Shown here in pieces: positions 1 to 12,200 of a stretch of 64,000 nucleotides of DNA. The stretch covers positions 5,332,001 through 5,396,000 of the forward strand of contig JANCRA010000040.1 in the NCBI GenBank assembly GCA_024362935.1, given 5' to 3'. Below the pieces are notes generated by a model. That model was not told the DNA's origin. It searched no databases and worked only from the letters and a program-made list of their open reading frames with translations. The position numbers were made by a program, and so were the translations under genes. The stretch comes from Setophaga petechia (taxonomy: Eukaryota; Chordata; Aves; Passeriformes; Parulidae). Each line of letters starts with the position of its first letter. Within the stretch, counting starts at the first letter, position 1.

Positions 1-3000
1 ATCTACAATGTGTTGCAAAGTACCTGATACCTGCATTGTTTTATCACAGCTATGCCTTAATTCCACAGATGTCCATCATACATTAAGCTGGACTTCACCA
101 GTTTCCTTCACTGTCATCTTTACTGTGTCAGAATAGCTAAATCTGCTGAATTTTGATAGAACAGGTTTCTTGCTTTCTGCTCTGGAGCAATTTTATGTGT
201 AAAAAAACCCAAAAACTATGTAATGAGAGAGCAGCTGTTAATTTCTCACCTAAAGTCCAAACTGCTGACAGTTGACAGCAGTAATTTGCATCTTTGTGCT
301 GAAGAGGGGACATTATTATTTAATTCCAGTAAATATCAAGGACTAAGCTGGAGGGAAAACAATTGAATTTACAGGATATAGAAATTTCTGTGGAAAAAAT
401 CCCAGAGAAATGCCAGGCAGGTTTCTAATCACCAGAGGAATGAAGCTCTGCAGCAGGTCTCTTGTGAGAAGAGGAGTAATTCGAGATTCTTCAAAAGGAA
501 ATTTGGTAAATCTTTGCAGGGGACTACTCAATGTGTTTTCCAGACAGCTCTGAACTCAGTGAACAAGAATGTCTTTCTCATGGGCCCTCTCCTTTTAGTT
601 CTTCCTTGCTGGGTGTGCTCAGGTTACATTGGAAATTCTTCATTTTCTACATTTATCTTTCTCATTTGTGACAAGGTACGAGAGCAATAAAAAATGGGGG
701 TGACAGCAGTGACAAAGACGTTGTCCCAAAATAGACCTTTCACTGGGATGTGGCAACATGAGCTCAGTACCCTCATTGTGCCTTGGCTTTCTAGATAGGA
801 GCGTGCTGTGCTGCAGCTCGACTGGAGGGAGAGGAAATACTGAAGGAAGAGCCAACACCAAGTGCCAGGGCTCACCTGGGACAGTGCAGAGCCTTTTTGC
901 AGTACCTGAGTGGAGGTAGTTGCACGGGGCTCGCTTAATTTTCTCAGAGTTATGCAACTTTGAACTTCACACAAATAACAGAGGAGCCATTATTGTAAAC
1001 CACAGGTAATGAGAAACTCCAAAACAAGGAAAACACATACATAATAGATTTATTGTGCCGTAATTTGGTTACATAAGCATGGTACGATGCATTTCAAGTT
1101 ACTATAAATTGTGTGTGGGAGTAAGGTTTTGGGATCCTGGATTCCACAAGTCTCGGGGTAAACCTCTGACCCCTTGAGGCCAATGATAAAAATCACAGAT
1201 TTCAGCCCAGCCTGCATTTCCCTTCAGATCTCTTTACCCCGTTCTTACCAGCTGCCACTGTGTCACAACCCATAGAGAAAGAAGGTAAAGAACTGCTTCA
1301 TTGTGACCTTTCCATAAATCACCTTTCAGTATGAAAAAAATGTAACTCAAGAAGTCTGTCACAGTTCGGGGTTTTTTTTTACCCTACAGAAATTAGGAGT
1401 ACTTAAAAGAACGCATTATGTTTATTCAAAGAGACAATTAGGAGTAGCAATTTTTTTAAAAATAAGTAATAATCCATTATTTTGCTGTAAACAGTGCTGG
1501 TGGATGGGACCATTTTTCAGACTGAAATGGTAAAAAATTTCACCTCTCTAGATAATTAGCTAATGCTTCAAAAGATTTTAATTGATGACATTAAATAAAC
1601 TTATTGCTATTTTCATAAACCATGCATATTAAAAACCAGAACATTTTCCATACTCCTTCCAAAACAAAGAGCCAGCGAAAAATGTATTCCTATTGTGCAG
1701 TCTGAATGTTTTGCAATCTTTTCCTTGATTCAAATATTTTAATGTGAAAATAAATAGAAAATCATTTTATCTGCATGCTCCAGATCTAATATATATGCTA
1801 AAGTTCACAAAGTTGCACCAAAAATCCCAACAAGACATTACATGACAAAAAAAATAGATAGCCTCTAATAGCCTATTTAATTTGAAATTAGAAAATTGCC
1901 ATTTTTGATGGAACATTAAAAATTAGTTAGTTCTCAAGTTTCTTGGCATATTTACAAGTCCATGCAAAAATATTTAAATACTATGATTCTATGAAATAGA
2001 AGAATTATAGATGGTAACTAAATGTTTACTTGTAAGACCACAAATAAATATATTTTCTACTGTGATAATCATGTCACTTAGAAAATGTATTTTGATTATT
2101 TGTAATTATAACACACATTTTAAATTTATTTTTTTATTTATTTTGATGGTTCAAAATGTTTTTATTCAATAACCTAGAACGTGTACAAAAATCAAATAAA
2201 TTATTTAGTGCATATGATCCCAGAAGTAGTTTCATTTTCCTGCACAGAGTAATTATTCCTCTCCTTTCTCTATCTACAAGGCCAAAACGTGATCAAATGT
2301 CCTGTTTCTTTTGTCTGAGGGGATTCTGTTCTGGTGGACAGATGGTGGTATGGCTTCTCCAAATTTTCATCCAAGAGGTGTACTGCTGAAAATAACCAGT
2401 CTCCCAATTGAATGTCTTGATGTCACGGAGATTTCATCTTTTAAAACGACATCTGCTTTTTTTATCTCGGAAAAAGTAGTCTGCTTTTATCTTAGCCAGT
2501 CTGTTATGGATGCTGATCCGCAGAGTTACTGTACTTACTTATAAATTTGTGCCTTTGAACAGGTCTCTTAAACTCTTGACAACTGCCTCCTTGTGTGTTT
2601 ATCCTGATTCTCTGGATTGCTCATTGATGTCTGCTAAATTCAATAACAGCAATAGATGTTTCCTTTTATCAGCATGTTTGACAAATTGTGTTTTCACTTT
2701 TTTTCTCAAAGAGCAAGAGAAGAAAAAGATTTTGCTTTTCACTGGTTGAAGTAGAAAATAAAGGGATATGCATTCAGGACACTCACTTGGATGTGCAAAA
2801 CTGGAGGCTATGTGAAGCAGGGATCCAAATTTGTCCCAGTTTTGGATCATAGCTTTATTCCTCTTGGTTTTGTTCTGAAGTAGATAGAAAAGGAGGATCC
2901 ATTCACAAGAAGTAGGGCAAAAGACTAAAAATCATTCAAGGAATTGCAGATACCAGACGTGAAATATGTTTTGTCTTCTGCATAGGTTCCACAGTTCTGA

Positions 3001-4861
3001 GGGAAGACATAATAGCTTTATATTCCACATATACCTAGGTCTCAAGCTCTCCTGGGGGTCAAAATGGCTTATTCCATCTATTATAAAAGGACTAGAGGCA
3101 GAAATGCTCTTGCCTAAATTGCTTTGGGTGCAAGTGCCTTACACATTTACAGGTTCTCTGCAACACAGATCCATTGGCCAGTCTTCTGGCAGTTTCTAGC
3201 AGAGAAAATTTATGATTGGCATAAAAAGATACAAAGGAAGGAATACAAAAACTAAATATGTTTAAATACATATAATTTTTTTGGTACAATGCAAACAGCT
3301 GTGATGACAGAACATAACAACAACAAAAGGCGCCAGACTTCATTCATATCCATGCTTTAAACTATGATTCCTCAGTGTTTTAATGAGTGATACGCAAACC
3401 CTCTATCTCTGTTTTCAGCTAAATAATTGTACATTTACTGTGTTAGGTCCCATTCATAAGATTACACAGTAAGTTCTTTCAAAATAAAAAAGGAAAAGTG
3501 GTGAGTGGTTTCTGCTCTGTCATCACCTTCTTCTTGATGAAACCAGATTGTGTTGATAAAAGCACATGCTGAGGAGGCTGTAGGTTGAATTCCAAAAATA
3601 GATACTGGATGGGCATGAATGTTTGGCTCTTTGCTCATCAGTCTTGCATAGTACCACTTAAACCACAAGACGGTTCTTCCTCCAGAGAGCTGTTCTCCAG
3701 AATATTTTTCCGGTTCTTTTGGGAAAGATGAATGGCTTCTTCAATGGTTTCCCATTTTGTCACCCCGTTCCCTGGAAATGCAGGTCTTTGAGGAGAGGCT
3801 GGAAAAGGTTTCTCATTGAAATACATTAGAATAAATCCTATGTAAAAGAGAAGTAAAAATATTCTGTTTCCAGGAGTTTCTGAGGTGAGACTGAAGTGCT
3901 TCAAAATACCCATGCTGATTAAATGAAGATGTATTTATTAGAATAATGTTATATTGCTAGGCTGAGTTTTGGCATTTCCTCATTGTGCTCTGTGTTTTCA
4001 TAGAAGGAAAAACCTTAGAAAAGGATCAACCCTGTTTCTAGACCTCATGGTCCAGTTTTTGCTTTCTTCTACCTCCATCTGATGTTCTGCTGAGTACTGC
4101 CATAGCAACCAGTCTAGCAACTGGTTTGTAATATTAATCCCATTTTCCTTCTCTCTGCATAATTATAGGGCTTTGGACCAGCAAAAAAGGAAGAAAATCC
4201 TTAAAAATGAGGAAAATGGAAAAAGAGGAAAAAAAAAACTTGTTCATTAGAGGAGCTGCAGATCTGGACTCCTCCTGGAGTCCTTTACCTAATCTTAGGC
4301 TGTTTGTCAATGTTACGTTTCAAACAGAACAGAGAAATTCAATCTCGTGTACCTTTAATTTACTGTCACGAAGAAAAAACCTTGGTGAAGAATTTCTGGG
4401 ATTGAACTTCATACTTGCCGCATCCTGTCTGCATTCATTAAATGCCCCCACTGCCCTCTCTAGGCTAACATGTCTGTTGGCAGAACCGTGTGATTGATGT
4501 TGAGTCACTGAGAGGAGTTTCGTAACCTCCTCTAGACAGAGCTCCGAGAAGCAATTCTTCTGTGGAAGGGTGTGAGATGTGAGCCCCAGTGAACACCATC
4601 AGCTGTTGACTGATACCTCTCAATGTCTGCAGAACTTGTCTTCTGCTGAACCCATGTCAGTAGCTATTGCTGCCTGACACAGGAAAAGCTGTTTGCCAGA
4701 CTGTTACCAGCCTCTTTTCAGCTTCTCATGCTCTAGAAAAGTTATTTACATTTTGAATAAAAGATAATTAACTGTTACATAATTAAGAATCCAATCACTA
4801 AATTAATCTTCTGGGGAAAAAAAAAGTTTTCTGTATTTTATAGGAGTTTCTTTACCTATTT
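1..4861. other. Intergenic, no gene recognised
   Basis: AT-rich DNA with no MMP-like exon on either strand. It has two overlapping minus-strand ORFs at 3462-3913, listed separately. A CTATGATTCTATG at about 1981 may be a remnant CR1 tail. In mammals this side of MMP27 holds MMP20 and MMP7. Confidence 0.6.
3462..3913 (-). other. Unrecognised pair of overlapping ORFs, first with a hydrophobic segment
   Basis: The first ORF (3913-3638, 91 aa) starts with ATG and has a strongly hydrophobic stretch at about residues 18-32 (RIFLLLFYIGFILMYF), like a signal anchor. This is followed by a polar region. A second frame (3668-3462) continues past its stop with a Trp/Tyr-rich start. The two could be one frameshifted relic, but I recognise no family and see no clear splice sites or promoter. 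It may be chance. Confidence 0.2.
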
Positions 4862-5200
4862 AGAATCATTTAGGTTGGAAAACACCTACAGGGCCATCCA
4901 GTCCAAGCGTTAACCCAGTGCTCTGCATTTACCACTAAATCATGTTCTTACGCTCAGTATCTAAATGTCTGTTTAAACATCTTCAGAAATGGTGATTGCA
5001 TCACTTCCCTAGACAGCCTGCTCCTGTGCTTAATGTCACCTTTTCCATGAACAAAATTTTCGTACTATCTAATAGAAACCTCACCTGGCAAAACCTGAGG
5101 CCTTTTCCTCTTCTCCTATCACTTGTCACCTAGCTCGCTGTGACCTCCTTTTTGCACTGCAGTGGTGGCCCTCACCAGGGTGCCTCAGAGACTAAGCTTA
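4862..5200 (-). mobile_element. CR1 LINE fragment (3' end)
   Basis: Read on +, it starts TAGAATCATTTAGGTTGGAA and continues with a degraded form of the reverse-complemented CR1 3' end (GGCCATCCAGTCCAA, then CATCTTCAGAAATGGTGATT, then a polypyrimidine-rich stretch). The element therefore lies on the minus strand, truncated and diverged. Confidence 0.75.
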
Positions 5201-5484
5201 CATCATGAGCCAGCGCTGAAATCTGTGTCACCCCAACTCCAGCTTTAGCAGTACCTAAGCTGTTGACACACAGTGCCCAAAGGCAGCACAGACTTGGCTG
5301 TCTGGGCTGCACTACGTGTAGCACCTCCATACATTCATTACCAAACAACCCAAATTGACTGTCAAATCAATTCTAAAATACTGATGTCAGTACAAAACTA
5401 ACATCCTTACTTGCTCTTGAGATTCATGGGTCAGCATGAACTACTCACCTCTTTGTTATGGTATTTTTTTTGTTGAAATAAACA

Positions 5485-5770
5485 TGGAATAAACTAGATT
5501 AGGCTAGATTAGACTAGAATAATTCAGTTGGAGAGGACTCACAGTGCTCATCCAGCTCAAGTGCCTTTGTGGCTGACCAATAGTTAAGGCCTGTTACTAA
5601 TGACACTGTCCAAATGCCTCTGGAACACTGACAGCCTTGGGACATCCTCTAGGAAGTTACCGTGCTTGACCACACTGTCATAAAGAAATGCGTCCTAATG
5701 TCCTCTCCGAACATCTTCTAGTGCAGTTTTGAACTGTTCCCCTGTCAGCAGATCCCAGGGAGAAGAGCAG
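5485..5770 (-). mobile_element. CR1 LINE fragment (3' end)
   Basis: It begins on + with a short tandem tail (repeats of CTAGATTAG type). This is followed by TTGGAGAGGACTCACAGTGC and TGGAACACTGACAGCCTTGG, which match the CR1 3' region in reverse orientation. It lies close behind another CR1 piece, so the two may be separate nested insertions. Confidence 0.65.
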
Positions 5771-6204
5771 AATTATATATTGGGATTTGAAATAATCTGA
5801 CGATTACATGGCTTGAGTACAGAGCTGATACATGTCAGTGTTTCTAATAGCAGCTGGTAAAGAAATCGCATTCAGCCTAATCACAGAAACAAATCAATAA
5901 ATGTGCTATTTTTGGAAACAGACAATGTGCTTATATGGACTTCCTTACCTCCACAGAGCACAGGCTGACAGGAAACACAGCCTATTTGCTGCAAGGATAA
6001 ATACCCTTCATTTTGAGTGTTGCATCTACTTTGCTACTGCTTCCTCTGAAGTCTTTATGAATACTATTTGGATTACTTTTTCTCATATTTCTTCAACTTT
6101 TTAAAATCATACATTTGGAAGAAAAACAGAAAATGCTGTATTTTTCATATTCTTGAAAATGTATTTGAAATGGCAAGATTTCTTCACTGCAACTGTATGA
6201 TCAT

Positions 6205-6272
6205 GAGGTCATGGAATTTGATTTGGGTCGGAAGGGACCTTTAAGGTCACCTAGGTCCAAGCACCCTGCCAT
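6205..6272 (-). mobile_element. Short CR1 3' end fragment
   Basis: TCATGGAATTTGATTTGGGT followed by CGGAAGGGACCTTTAAGGTC and CACCCTGCCATGG is a close match to the last ~65 bp of CR1 in reverse orientation. Confidence 0.8.
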
Positions 6273-9200
6273 GGACTGGGAGAAGTGAGATCTAAACAGT
6301 GCCTTTGATAGAGAACTTTGAACTGTGATATCAGAAAGTGGGCAGAGGCAGGTCTGTTCAGCTTGCTGGTGGTGTGTGAGGAGCAGTGAGAGAATAAAAA
6401 AACCCCTCCTTCCTCTTCCTGTGGTTTCTCCCTCAACAAAGCATGCAACCCTTACACTTGTACACTCCCAGCAGCCCTGCTATGGCTGACTAACCTTCAG
6501 TCCTCATCTACACAATTGGGTTCAGACAATTTAACTTTGCTGGTACAGTTTACATAATATAATCTGCAGGGATGCAGTTAGACATTCTCATACCTTAAAA
6601 ATTAGAATGAATAAGCCATAAAACGAAATATTTGAGGATGTTGGTGTAATGAGCATAGTAGAAAATCTATAGGAAGGCATATGAAACTGTTTGGTCTAAA
6701 AAGAAACCTGAAGAAACTACAAGAAAGAAACATCATTAGAAAATGAGGGAAGTTTCTAGGATTGATAGAAAAGGCTCATGAACACTAACCCATGACTGCT
6801 TTTCCCTGAGGATAATATCCACTGGAAAGGAAATCCGGAAAATCAGATTTAAAGCTTTGATTATACTTTTAGTGTTAGCCTTCAAGGAAAGTCAGATGTT
6901 CTGCACAGTGCCTTTGCTGAGTCCTAGCTGCAGTACCACAGACCTTTGGTTGAGTTCTGTACGTGTTTATTTTATTACCCACGCCTATGCCAGAAAACAC
7001 ACAAGCCCTCTATTCACCAAGCCAAATGAATTCAATACCTCCTATGAAGATTTTATAGCTTTTTCAAGTGTGGTTTCTTTAGAATGAATCAATGTGTTTG
7101 CTTAGTGGTTGGAGCAGCTGCAATAACATTGTATTCACTGTGCAATCTTCTTTCATTTGCTTAGTAAGTGTGAGCTGATTTTAAGATAGGTGGGTCAGAA
7201 TTTTCCAGGAAAGATTTCTTGTAAAAGTCATGCAGAGTTTTCTGAAAAGCAACTGCCTCTTTCTTCAATTTTCAGTTAACAATAATTTTTCCTGTTTCAT
7301 TAGGAGAAGAAAAGAGAGCAAATTAAAATTATTTAGATGAGTCAGAAAAGAGAAGTATAATAGATAAGAGACATAAATTATCAAAATTGATTGGGAGGGA
7401 AAAGATGTGAAAACAGCACACTGTTTTTCCACTGATTCTTTTATAATTTTATCAATTTAAGGCATTTTTATTATATATGTCCTTAATTCATGTAAATATT
7501 TCAAATTTCACTCCTGTGTAGACAAAATGAGAGCATTTTAAGAATGATCAACATCTTCCTGGAGAGGGGATGAGCAGTAGGGATGGTGGAAAATAAGCTC
7601 TAGGTAAGAAGGTATCTGCTATATGTACTTAATACCTTGTCTGCAGATTTAGGTCCTCAGACTTAAAACACCTCTGTGACAGCTGTTGTTTTCATCTGAT
7701 GCAGTTTGGAGGACATCTCTGTGTTGTCCTTTTCTCTCTTCTTCTGTGTTCACAGATCTTTATCTGAACAGTTTATTTCAGGACTAGTTTGTGCCTTGTA
7801 CTATGTGAAAAAAAATGAAATAAATATTTTGTGGATCTTAAATTCTTACCTTTAAAACCGCAGGAGCCATGATTTGATGAACCATGCCTGTGCTTTATGT
7901 TTAACCCTGGCTTGAGTGTAGATCTCACCTTGCCTATGAAATTGGCAGCCTTGGGGAGGCTGGAGGGATGGCAGAGCAATCTTTGCCTTTAGCTCTGTTT
8001 AGTGGAGGTGTCCTCTAAATTACTAGAGATTGGAGTAAATCAGGTCTGGACTGAGTATAATGATACTTTGATGAATGGTACATGGCAGTGGCTTCCTTGA
8101 CAGGTTTGTGCTCCCTTTAGACAAGGAGATTAGGAACACCTGTCAGAACTGTACCACTGAGCTAGCAGCAGAGGGAACACTGATGTAGGTCATGTGCAAA
8201 GAATCTGTCAAAAAGAGGTCATAGAAAATCTGTACTGAATTTGCTGCAACAAGGACTGTTGCCTTGGTCATAGTGAACCCAAAGTCACCTTGATGGAGGC
8301 TGTCTGGGGTGGAAGGGTGGAAGGAGGAGCAGAAGAGAGTCAGAGGACTACAGATCAGCCAAGTTTAGCATGCCCATGTTAAGCTACCACTCACAGAGCA
8401 TCTCTGCAGTATGTTGCCTGAATTCTTCTCAAAATTATATAAGTACACACACACAGACACACACACATGTGGATGTGCTTTTGAGCGTGCATCTAAAAAG
8501 ATTCTGTGCTATTTTACTGGCCAGCTCTCCAGCATAGTCTTCTCTCTGTTCATCCTACCAATGACACCAATGTGCTTCACATCTGTTTTGAAGGAGCAAT
8601 ATCAGTCTCCAAAGGATATCCTACTTTATTATTTTTTCCCATTTTATAATTGTGGTGTGGTGGCTGGTTACAAGTCACTGCTATGATGCCTCTTGTGAAA
8701 TAGTTGCAGCAGCTGCAGCTCTGATTCAAATTCTTGTGAAAGTCATCTGAATAGTCTTGTCAGACACAAGTTGTCTTGTCAGGCATAAAATTAAATGGAA
8801 ACAAACAAAGCTGGCATAAAAATTCAAAGGAAATAGCCCACAAAATATTTTGCCAATAAACCTCACTGAAAACTGTAGCGCCAGCATCTGTGAGCCTGAT
8901 GTTCGATGGACTTTGAGAGAGATGGAATGATGCTCAGGCTATGGCTGGTGTCAGTAAGTTTTGTGGTACTGAAAAACATTCCCAGGCACTAGATCTCAAT
9001 CTTCTTTCTTGCTGAGTTGCTGAAATGGTTCTTGTGTGTCTTCATTTCACACCAACCCTCTGGATGGTTCCCAGGCACTATTCAGGACACGTCATATGTA
9101 AGGGACAATTCCCAAATAACCTGTTTGGAAGTAGACAAACTACCTGAGAGATTAAGAGCATTTAGGAGCCTGAGTGTGAGCTGTTTCACGTCTCTTGGAC

Positions 9201-12200
9201 ACCATGTCTGTGAATGGAGTCAATTGTATTCCATCTCCTGCTGGAGACATAGCCTTAGGCTAAAGGCTCCATCTTATATGCTTCACTCTTGCCTGAGTCC
9301 TATGATTTCTCTTTGATCTGGTCATATCACTTATATCTACAGCTGGAGACCAGTCCCCAGCACTGATTAAAGAATTAGCTGAGCTACAGTCATGTCACCT
9401 CTGGTGACATGCATTTTTGTATGTGGTACTGTACCCTGTGAGCCTCAAAATTACAGACTGAGAGGTAATAAAATTAGTCTTGTAACAGATCTAGGAGATG
9501 ACTCACATGCCAGAAAGAATAGTGGAACCAGTTTATGAAACATTTTTTCTGGGGTGTTTTTCAGTTTCTGATCGAAAATAAAAATAGCATGAATTGCATA
9601 TTTTTTCAGGAAGTTTATTTTCCAAAGAATTTGTCAGAATTAGCTATTTTTGGCCAAGTGCCATTAAGGTACAAGTCCAGTCAAATCCTATGTGAATTTC
9701 TACCAGCTTGTGGGAAGTTGTGAAGGGTGGCTGCAGTATATGGGATTTCACTGGACTATTGCTCCGAAATGGTGTAAACAGGCTGACTGCTCCAAGTCTA
9801 GAAAGCCCAGCAGAAAGAGTGATTGTCACAGCTTTTAGCATAATGCTGATTGAATTTTGTCTGAAAGAACTTACCATTTTCCACAGAACTGGTTTCACAG
9901 TAACTGAAGTGGCAGGCCAGTAGAGTTCAGTGGAAGAATTAGTGTTTGGGATTTCTGCTGTAAACTTGGGCTGGAATGGATCCAAACAAACATTGTCTGC
10001 CCTCTTCTAAGTGACAATTTGATTCATGCTCTTGCAGAAATGGTGTGCATCCATCTTCACCCTCTCCAGCTGCTGAAGCATTTGCTTAGGGGGTAACAAG
10101 TCGCCTGGGTCAGAGATCTGTGGCTAGAGTTTGACCTCTCTGGTAAATCAAAGGACTGGAGAAATGATGTTGGATTTGGCTCTTAAATTATTCAGATAAC
10201 TGTCTATATGGATGTTGAAATTAAACAGATGAAAGATGAGCTCCGGGGAAGATTAGAAAAAAGGTTATCTAGAGCTTTGTGGAGCCTGAGGTTTGGCAGA
10301 GAAGTCTGCAGTCAATGGCTGGTCAGATGCCTTGGACATGCTTAAAGTTGGTTGCTATTTTGACTAAAGACCAAGTGGCACACTGATGAAATACTTTAGT
10401 GTTAACTCTGCCTTGTGGAGAAGGATGTTATGGAGTGTAGTTGGACAAACAGCAGACATTGAACGGGACCTCCCAATGGCATTAGAGTGCAGTGGCACCC
10501 TGAAGCAAACCCACCCAAACAGACTGAGATGATTGAATAGATATGCTCTTAAAAAACTTGAAAAACCAAGCCACACATATTATGAAACAGTGGAATATTC
10601 TGGGGAAAAGAGGCTTTCGCAACTTTCGCAGAGTTCTAAGTTTGGACCTATGACTTATCTAACATTCAGATTTGTTTTCCTTACCATCTCCCAAAATAAA
10701 GGCTACTAAAACTTGGATATGCTATCAGAGTACCCTGAAGGGAAAAGAATTGAGTAAGACCCAGCTGCATGACAGATGAGAGTGGCAAACCATCAAAGAT
10801 GCAAAGAGGAAACACAGACTCTTGTTGTACTAATAAAAAAATTAGGACTGAAACTACTTCGTTCTTATCTAAAATTATCTTTCAAAACAGGGCAAATACA
10901 TGCAGATTGCTTGATTTCTTGAGGAAAGTCTCTGCACTCTACTCTACTGACTCCTGAAACATATCCAAATGCAAATTTGTGCAGGACAAAATTATGTCAG
11001 GAATAAACATATTAATCGAACAGTATAGAGCATTAATTCTCTGCTGTTGGTCAATTTATTTCACTGAAGACAAGGAACCAGTATTTCCCAAAGACATTTC
11101 AGGATTTTCTGCTCAACACTACAAGCTGACAAATGTTCCAGTCCTGACCTTGCAAAGCTCTTCAGGATATGCTCAATATTAAAGGAGCAATTCCTCATAT
11201 TAGGGTCCTACAGCCTCCTCTCACACAACAGGGAAACTGTTATCCAGAGGCTCTTTATAGAAACCCAGAACAAAAAATAACATTATAAATTTATGTTAAT
11301 ATTTATGTTGCTTCTTACTGACCAGCAGTAAAAGCTGTGACTTGTGGGTATTATTAAAATAATTTTTGCAGGCAATGATGGATTAAATTCTGTTTTTCCA
11401 CCTCCTGTCTCACAATGATATGTCAGAAAAAACTTCCTCAGAATTTATTGAGTCAGTCCAGTTTTGAAAGAGTTAACATTAGATCCATTCTTTTATAATT
11501 GTTTAAATGAGTTTGTTTGGGATTAAGGCTTATCAGCTTGTTCATTTAGTATTCACTTTCTAAACTGACCTCAAATTTATCCCCTAATGGGATAAATTTT
11601 GGATTTCACACAAATTCCAAGGATTTTGTATTTCACAGTTCCACATTTTAAACTGTTCTCATGTCCCACATTGTTATGCTGTTTCTCTCCAGGTAACTCT
11701 GGAATAGACTGATTTCTCAAAGTAAATTTCAAGGGTTGGTTCTCAAGTAATCATTGAATTTGCAAAGTTTATATACTATTTTCCACGTACCATTTTTTCC
11801 CACAGTCCATTCCTCTGCGCTGGCAAAATTAGTGTCCCCTTCTAATCCTTCAGTGGGGCAGAAGCACGTGCCAGGGTCCCACAGGGGTTATCAAAGGGAC
11901 TGAGTCACAATGATGTAGCAAAATGACATCAGAGGAAAGAGGAAGAATGCCCTGACACAACATTCCAGAAACTCTATTTTTAATGAATAACTGAGGCATT
12001 TCTTTCTTGAAAGGAAAGATAACCCAGCATGTGACCATGAACAGTGATTGAAACACTGCATGGAAATCAATCATTTAGGCGCTTCAGGGAAGGAAATCAG
12101 ATCTAGGAAGAAACGTTATGTCTCCACTAGCGCAAATACAATGCTTTGTGCTCACTTAGAGTATTCTACTGAAGGGTTAAGGTTGTGCAGTGCCATTAAA

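Noticed and set aside
1981..1995. CTATGATTCTATG as a CR1 insertion
   Set aside because: Only the tail octamer is visible and the preceding sequence is not CR1-like, so no element was called.
7773..7979. Minus-strand sequence ending TTTTAAAG before GTAAG, like MMP exon 7
   Set aside because: Only the last few bases match. The translation lacks the AAYE hemopexin motif and has no partner exons.
9644..9985. 113-aa minus-strand ORF with a GTAAGT donor-like site after GGAAAATG
   Set aside because: The end resembles an MMP exon 9 boundary, but the upstream translation has no hemopexin pattern and no neighbouring exons fit.
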